From Leptodontidium sp. MPI-SDFR-AT-0119 (lineage: Eukaryota; Ascomycota; Leotiomycetes; Helotiales; Leptodontidiaceae): a DNA stretch of 64,000 bases. Below, piece after piece: positions 57,401-64,000 of the stretch; the stretch's first letter is position 1, and every line of letters begins with the position of its first letter. The notes below the pieces were generated by a model. That model was given only the letters and a program-made list of their open reading frames with translations. It searched no databases and was not told where the DNA came from. The stretch is taken from assembly GCA_020726505.1 (NCBI GenBank), contig JAHLEZ010000005.1, forward strand, positions 1,178,001-1,242,000. The letters run 5' to 3'. A program made the translations under genes and the position numbers.

Positions 57401-58222
57401 ATGGGCAACGGCTTTGCCTCCTGTCCAACCTGGACCGTCGAGGAAGTAAGAGATGAGTCGGATGGCCATATAATCCGTGGTATGAAAATCTCCTCCTTCC
57501 CAAAATTCGGCTTCATTATCTACCGCTGTATATACGGCGACGACGGAGTTTGGACTGAGCTTCTTTCCCTTATCAAATAAGAAGCACAAGCCCATATCAA
57601 AGAACTCGGACCGGGGCGCGACTGGCTAGGTTCACATCTGGAATGGACGGTCGTCGAGGATCCGACGTTGGACGGTTCCTCCCAGGAGGAGGTGAAGATG
57701 CGGTTTGATAAGTGGCCTGACGAAATTGTGGATGAGTCTGAGCGCACCGGAACGAATACCGTGAGGTGGCTGCCGCGGTTCAATTTCTGCGTGGTGGTGG
57801 ATGAGAAGTGTTTGGCGAGCATACAGAAGTCGAAATCGAAAATTGGAGTTAAGGAGGAAGTGGTTGGGGAAACACCACCCGTGTTTGTGGTGCTGATGAG
57901 GGCTGAGAGGAGGGTGCCGGCTTGGATGGGTGGCGGCGAATTGAACCAGAGGCGGCGCCTAGTAAGACTGAGCGATGGTGATTCTGTGGATGAGACGGAA
58001 CAGGATCTTGAAGAGGAGGAGAGGATTATGAGGGAGGAGGAACAAAACGAAAGGGATGAGATTGCACATACGGTTGATACCCCTGTAGAAGCACACGAAG
58101 CCACCTGGATGTATGTAGAGTTGGGATGTCTCCTGTCTCTCTACAATATCTTGCATACTGATTCGGGCTGGGAGCTCTACTACGTTCGGCCACCGGGAGT
58201 CTTTGGGAGGGACGAGGTCTGA
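57401..58222 (+). pseudogene. Uncharacterised fungal protein gene with an in-frame stop at codon 60
   Basis: A single 274-codon frame (including the final stop) except for TAA at 57578-57580. Seen: KFGFIIYRCIYGDDGVWTEL before the stop; LEWTVVEDPTLDGSSQEEVK, MRFDKWPDEIVDES, WLPRFNFCVVVDEKCL, an acidic coil (EEEERIMREEEQNERDE), and ATWMYVELGCLLSLYNILH with a terminal YYVRPPGVF. This order matches a family of roughly 240-residue uncharacterised ascomycete proteins with a FGF-YR-TYG start and a YVRPPG end; I know no function. Except for the single stop, both halves are well kept. An ATG at 57668 could support a shorter protein lacking the first third. Confidence 0.65.
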
Positions 58223-59018
58223 AGCCGATACAGAAGTTTAGCGGATTTTGCCGTGCTGCTTTGCATGGTGATGGCATACACAGCACTTTCAATTAAATTT
58301 CAAAACGAAAAGGATAACAGAAAGGAACTTTAATACAATGCAGAAAGTAAAGGCAAAGGAGGACTCACTTAAAGCACTCTTTAAGTCAGAAAAACCATGA
58401 GATAAGAATAAGATGACTACCAAATGGCTACAAGGTAGCCAAGAGATAATTCGCCAAATACAATAACCCTTCGAAAACAAGATGCTTCTAAATCACTTTT
58501 AGATAATCTTTTAATGCTGAATAACCAAGAACGAATGAACCTCACTTGACGCCGCGCATTTCCAATTCTTGACCGGGAAAAGACTGGACAAGTACTTCCT
58601 ATCAAGAAGGCTGAAATACCTAGGGCTTTGGACGATGATTTGGATTCCTTTGCTTTAGGTACTTCCTAATTAGAAGCCTGAGAGTCTTGCTACTTGAAGT
58701 GAAGTGAGCTCTTGCGGGCATACAATTTAGAAGTGAAGGGATCTATCACAGAAGGGATTCATAAGAAAAAAGTCTGCAAAAACAAGCGAAGATTCATTCT
58801 CTCACAAGTAAAACGCTCGCAAGTGAGGTTCCCACAAGAGAAATTATCCCATCCAAGACAAGCCAAATTCATCTCTGGTCTGCGGCGAAGTGAAGACAAA
58901 CAAACATTCGCTCTTTTTACCTCATCACATCCGCCACATCCATAATCAGACCTCGTCTTAAGTCTCAAAGTCAGTTTAGGACATTTAACTTCAAAAAAAA
59001 AAAAAAAAAAAAAAAAAG

Positions 59019-59049
<31 letters not shown>

Positions 59050-59415
59050 CTTCGTCTTTAGGTGCGGCAAAGCCCTATTTTGAAATTCTAGAGTAGAATG
59101 AATATATCAGATATTTAGCAGCTCGCTTCGCCAGACATCATGACAAATTTAAGCCGCCTCGAAGTAGAACTCTCCGGCTGTAATTGGGAAGGCTTTCGTA
59201 CCACAATACCTGTTAATTATGACTAGACGTTCTTTCGCCGGCATATTCTGTCTTCAAGGTGTCTGTTTGTTCGGCAAACTTGCCGTGCCTCTAGGGAAAA
59301 CGGGGGGAAGGTCAAAGGCCGCGAGACGAGGGTAAAATCCACACCAGCGAAAAAATGGTATTTGCTCGCGACTGTTGTACAATTCGTATTATCTCGCTCA
59401 CAATGCGTCTCCGTT
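58223..59415. other. AT-rich intergenic region with simple repeats
   Basis: About 1.2 kb without a supported gene. Contains the poly(A)/(GAA) tract listed at 58993-59048. Confidence 0.5.
58993..59048. repeat. A25 followed by (GAA)10 microsatellite
   Basis: Twenty-five A at 58993-59017 run directly into about ten GAA units to 59048. The adjacency of a poly(A) and a simple repeat can mark the 3' end of an old retroposed sequence, but no retroelement sequence was recognised before it. Confidence 0.85.
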
Positions 59416-60694
59416 CTACTTCCATAATTTGCCTAGTGATACTTCTTTGTCGTCGTGCTTGTTTAGGACTTTCGCCGTAGCAAGATCGAAGTCCTCCTGT
59501 GTGACATGCACACGTCTCTCTCTCAAAGCATACATGCCTGCCTCCGTGCACACACCCTTCAACTCAGCTCCTGAACATCCATTCATCTTCTCGGCGATCT
59601 TTGTCAAGTTGATACCGCGGGTCAAGTTCATGCTTCGGCTGTGAATTCGGAGAATATCCGCTCGGGCCTCGACGGTTGGCGGTGGGAACTCGATCTTTCG
59701 GTCAATACGTCCTGGTCGGAGAAGAGCAGGGTCCAGAATATCCAGTCGATTCGTAGCCATGATGACCTTGATGTTCTTCGTTGGCTCGAAACCATCCAGT
59801 TGATTTAGCAATTCCAACATCGTACGCTGAACCTCGGAGTCGCCGCCAGATGAACCTTCCACACGAGATGATCCAATGGAATCGATTTCATCCATGAAGA
59901 TAATAGATGGTGCATGTTCTCTGGCCATAACGAACAGCTCTCGGACCATTCTTGAGCCCTCTCCAATGTACTTCTGTACCAACTCCGAACCTGACACCCG
60001 GATGAACTTGCAGTCGGTATGATGTGCTACAGCTCTTGCCAGTAGAGTCTTTCCAGTTCCTGGTGGTCCGTACAGAAGAACACCCTTGGGTTGCGCTATG
60101 CCGAGAGATTCGAAGAGTTCGGGGTGCTTCAGGCCAAGCTCGATAACCTCCTTGATCTCCTTGATCTGTTGATCCAGACCTCCAATCATGTCGTATGTAC
60201 TATCGGGGACCTTCTCTACCATCATGAGGGATACGAGGGGATCGACGGATGATGGAAGCATCTTTTCGAGTTTGTAAGAATCGGAGAGGAGGGTAACCCG
60301 CTTTCCAACGGTAAGCTTGGAGATGTCGACGTTATCAGAGATATCGACAACTGAATCGAAGTTAGCTTTGCATAATCTCGCCTTTATTAGATATCCATAC
60401 CATATTTGCCTTCTGGGTGCACCTTGACCAAGACCTTCTTCGTTCCCATCACCTTCACAACCTCACCAACGTACGATCCTGGCTGTTGTAATAAGCCGAG
60501 CTCTTCTCGCAGAAGGCGCACTAATGACTGTTAGTTCATCGAGAATGAAGAAGAGATGTTGGCTGCAGTATGTATGCACCTCTTGAGTTGTAGTCATTTC
60601 TCTGGGCTTCCAGTCTCCGTAGAACAGCTTGACCCTGGATGATCTCCAGCTTCATCCCCTCGATCTTGTTGTGGAAGTAGGTATCGAGCGCCAT
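59416..60694 (-). CDS. RPT6: 26S proteasome regulatory subunit 8, AAA-ATPase Rpt6
   Basis: Base subunit of the 19S regulatory particle, which unfolds ubiquitylated substrates using ATP, in cytosol and nucleus. 389 aa in three exons: 60694-60580, 60520-60401 and 60350-59416 (minus). Seen: an N-terminal coiled coil ([20 protein letters not shown]); an OB-fold segment ([20 protein letters not shown]); then the AAA domain with [20 protein letters not shown], Walker A GPPGTGKT, pore loop [14 protein letters not shown], Walker [15 protein letters not shown], the second region of homology [21 protein letters not shown], and the Rpt6-type C-terminus LGKLWK. Length equals that of the family. Confidence 0.96.
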
Positions 60695-61470
60695 GATGGC
60701 AGATGTGATGCGATGCGCGGATACGGAAGGGAGCGGTTGAATGGAGTCGGGGAGAGGTTGTGGTGAGCAGAAGTATGAAGATGAGGGTCAGTTGTGGATT
60801 GTTGATGTTCTTGCCTCCAACCGACTTTCGCTTTCAAGCTCCAGCCAGACCAGGCACCGTTGACCGCGTCCTGGGTTTCGCGGGAAGGAAGGCTGAGGCG
60901 AGGCAGCAAGGTTCAAACCAAGGCAGCAACTATCCAATATCACGTGAAGGTATTCCAATTGGTCAAGACCAGGGGTCCACGCTGGGTCCACTCTAACTCT
61001 ATTTAGCTGGCAAAAGAAAACAAGCTTGAGGTGCAAGTGGAGTGCAAGTGCGGGTGAGCAGTGCAGGACGCGGTTCATCGGCAGCACTTTGGTCAGCCGC
61101 CATGGACGCTGCAGCAAACAGCAACACACATGCATGTCTCTCCTCCGCAAACTCCTCGTAGGATATGAACTGGTCGTGCTCGATTCGGAGCTGTATCTAA
61201 GACAAAAGAACAATCCATAGTCATCTGCGTTTTCCTCTTCTACTCTCTGCACATCTGAGAGAGAATATACCATCTGCCTGCCTTCACTTCCCTTCGCCAC
61301 ATTCCTCGAATGCCTTCCGAACTCCCTCCCACTCTGCGATCAACGCGATAGTCTATCGACGGACTCCAGCACTAGCATATCGGTCTCACTGCTTCCAACT
61401 CCCGCTTCTCGTCTACTGATGCGATAATACAAGACCCCGGATTTGCCTTGCGATAACAGACGACTTCAAC
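60695..61470. other. Divergent promoter between RPT6 and the antiporter gene
   Basis: About 775 bp. The right half is a pyrimidine-rich probable leader of the antiporter gene. No gene seen. Confidence 0.5.
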
Positions 61471-64000
61471 ATGTCTGGCAAAGACAACAACAATACACCT
61501 GGTACTCTAAGGGATGTCCAGAATCCTTTCGATACCATGTCAGCTCCCACTTCTCCCACCGACATTCGTCACCCTCTTTCTAGAGTAGAGTCAGCTTCGG
61601 ACCAAAGACCTCAAGAGAGTGAGGGTCTCTCAGAGAGCTTTCAATCCACAGATACTATCAGACGGCGACCAGAGCCGCAGTCGTACGGTATGCAGCAGAG
61701 ACATCCATATGGGGGATATAGTGGAGCTGCTGTCCTGCACAATTTTATACAGTTCCAAGACTAATTTACTTCTAGGCACTATCTTGCAGCCGACTACCTC
61801 TCATACCTCAGAGCATCGAGCGAGCGAGTCTTCACAGACAGGCGAAAGACCACAACCACACAGCTTAGAATCATCTCGATCCATGCAACCAATCCGGTCG
61901 CCTATGCTAGGTCCAGAACGAGGACGAGGAGGACAACGACCAAAGAAACCTGGAATGCCTCGTCGAGCTTCCTCCAATGTCCAAGCACCACATCGCGGAC
62001 AGGAATTCTCTGTGGACGATGATGTGACGGAAATAGAGGACGACTTGGCCACAAGCCGACACAGTGCTACTGGATTTGGTTCTGTACGGCATCAACCTTC
62101 AACCATACGGCGGCGGCCAAATGCTCAACCTACCTTACCAAGAGTAGACTCGTCTCGTGGTGGAGAAGAAGAGGCAGAGGCTGAAGCGGAAGCTGAGGCC
62201 GCAAGTGTAGCTGGGGATAGGGTACCGGAAGATAATGCTAGCGAATCTGGCGAGGAGGGCACAGTCCGAGATGTGGATGACATAGCCCCAGATGAAGACG
62301 AGGACGACGACTTGAGCGACGCTGAAAGCTTCACGTTAAAGGATCGCCAGGAAGCTATAAACGAAACCCATCCCTTCGGTATCCGTATTTGGAAGCCTGC
62401 GCTTTATAAAAAGAATCGATCGGTACAAAAGACTGCAGAGGGCGACATCCACTCCTCTCCAGGTGGCAGGGTCAACAAGTGGTTACTGTTCTTCAACATC
62501 CTTTGGACGATATGGTTCGGTTGGTGGCTTGCTCTCATAGCCTTTATTGGTGCTGTGGTCTGTTTCATCTTCGGAGCTGCTCCCAGTGCGATCGAATACG
62601 GTCGGGTTCTGTGGGGTGTTTCTGGTTATCTGTTCTACCCATTCGGCAAATTCGTCAGACTAGAACAAGATGAAGCTTATGCCGAAGAAGACGAGGGTGA
62701 AGGACGCAGCATTACAGAGTACGAACAATGGCAGAGTGGTGATATTGAGGACGGTCGACTTTTCTTCGGCCCGCAAGGCAGCCGATCCATTGTTGGTCGC
62801 TCACGAAGGAGTATCGACTCTCTCGCAAGCGAGAACGACAGTCTCCTGGGTCGATCCGGAAGACGATCAGTTAGAGAGAGTTCTGAACGTCCATTAAAAC
62901 GCAGACTTTTCGGCAGAGGCGAGTGGAACACGGGCCGTGTCATCTTCTTCCTGTTCTTTTACGGGCTCATCACACCAATGTTGTTCCTCGTCTCGGGCAT
63001 ATGTTGGTTCCTTGTCTTCTGGATCCCCATGGGCAAAGTTACTATGTTACTGTTCTACCATCTCCGACGACATCCATTGGCGCTCTCATTCCAATCCGAC
63101 TCTGACTACTCCCGTGGTGCTATTCCAAACTCATCCATCCTGCTTTGTACCTACCGTGCTGTGGGAATCAAGTATTGGAAATACACTGTTGACGGAACCA
63201 ACATCTTTCTTATCAATCTCATGGGCGTGGTACTCTTTGTTATTTTCGACTACTGGGTCCTCGTGGAAACTCTCCACTGGGAAAACTTGACGATCACTGG
63301 ACCACCATTCCTCTTCACAGCAGCCTTGGCTTCGATCATTCCATTGGCTTACTTTATTGGTCAAGCTGTTGCATCTATTTCTGCTCAATCTTCTATGGGT
63401 CTCGGTGCGGCCATCAACGCTTTCTTCTCGACACTTGTAGAGGTCTTCCTTTACTGTGTAGCCTTAAAGCAAGGAAAGGGCCAACTCGTTGAAGGAAGTA
63501 TTATTGGAAGCATATTCGCTGGTATTCTATTCCTCCCAGGACTTTCCATGTGCTTTGGTGCGATCAAGCGGAAGACTCAACGATTCAACGCCAAATCAGC
63601 TGGCGTTACCTCTACAATGCTCCTGTTCGCAGTCATTGCTGCATTTGGACCAACACTATTCTACCAGATATACGGAACTGTAAGTCACCCTTCTACCGTT
63701 AATTATACTACAGCTAATCATCCCTCAGCACGAACTCAACTGCTTGAGCTGCGTAGACAACAACGATAATTCACCAAGCCGTGATTGTCGTCGCTGCTAT
63801 TTCTCCCAAGTTCCAGCTCTAGACGACCGATTCTACCTCGAAGCTGTCCGACCCTACTGCTGGTTTGCCGCTGTTCTTCTATTCCTCTCGTATATCATTG
63901 GATTGTGGTTCACCTTGAGAACACATGCTGCAGTCATCTGGAACAACGAAGTGGACGAAAAGAAAGCACCAGAGGGTCAAAACATGACTGGGCATCAGCA
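61471..64000 (+). CDS. VNX1-like vacuolar low-affinity cation/proton antiporter (CAX family), 3' truncated by the window
   Basis: Multi-spanning antiporter, about 797 aa visible. Exons 61471-61687, 61776-63679 and 63729 to the right edge, all in frame. Seen: a disordered cytosolic N-terminus with acidic clusters; then FGIRIWKPALYKKNRSVQKT, the signature ahead of TM1 in the Vnx1 group; TM segments WLLFFNILWTIWFGWWLAL and VIFFLFFYGLITPMLFLVSG; a long Ser-rich cytosolic loop; the CAX alpha-1 type repeat SSMGLGAAINAFFSTLVEVF, in which Asn and Glu are the cation-binding positions; GSIFAGILFLPGLSMCFGAI; and a Cys-rich loop (CLSCVDNNDN, CRRCYF) before another TM. Yeast Vnx1 exchanges Na+ or K+ for H+ at the vacuole. 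The second CAX repeat lies beyond the window. Confidence 0.88.

Overview
The window is nuclear DNA from a filamentous ascomycete. Genes carry short GT-AG introns of about 48 to 200 nt with fungal branch sites. The protein families are fungal: an Abp2-type protein, a Fungal_trans_2 regulator, a DUF3425 bZIP, a HET domain, DUF4246, DUF7580-like and WSC domains. General sequence character fits a leotiomycete-like genome, but the taxon is inference. Exon joins were derived by eye from splice sites and reading frame, and the summed exon lengths were checked to be multiples of three.

Layout. 1.1-4.3 kb: sugar/polyol MFS transporter (+). 5.2-6.4 kb: SDR oxidoreductase (+). 8.9-11.0 kb: Fungal_trans_2 regulator (+). 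11.6-12.6 kb: peroxisomal-type mitochondrial carrier (-). 13.3-15.4 kb: ARS-binding protein 2 homologue (+). 15.6-17.1 kb: membrane-anchored two-FAS1 protein (-). 18.9-19.6 kb: decayed NmrA-like gene (-). 21.1-22.6 kb: bZIP/DUF3425 factor (-). 23.7-27.1 kb: linker nucleoporin Nic96 (-). 27.8-29.5 kb: anion:cation symporter-type MFS transporter (-). 32.6-35.3 kb: rhodanese plus protein tyrosine phosphatase (+).

36.2-43.7 kb looks like a self/non-self recognition island. It holds a broken HET-domain gene (+), then a divergent pair sharing a roughly 0.3 kb promoter: a C2H2/UIM-like protein (-) with a BAG-domain reading frame hidden one frame away at its 3' end, and a HeLo-like/DUF7580 protein (+). 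44.4-46.3 kb: FGGY carbohydrate kinase (-).

47.3-58.2 kb is a transposon and pseudogene zone. It has a truncated LINE, an intact DUF4246 gene (-), a complete pogo/Fot1-type DNA transposon with perfect 30-bp terminal inverted repeats, a secreted orphan protein (-), a LysM-WSC-WSC gene broken by one stop and one frameshift, and an uncharacterised fungal gene broken by one stop. The window ends with housekeeping genes: proteasome ATPase Rpt6 (-) and a VNX1-like vacuolar cation/proton antiporter (+) that runs off the right edge.

The most interesting material is the 36-44 kb island, especially the C2H2/UIM/BAG arrangement opposite a HeLo-like partner. No rRNA, tRNA or CRISPR was recognised.
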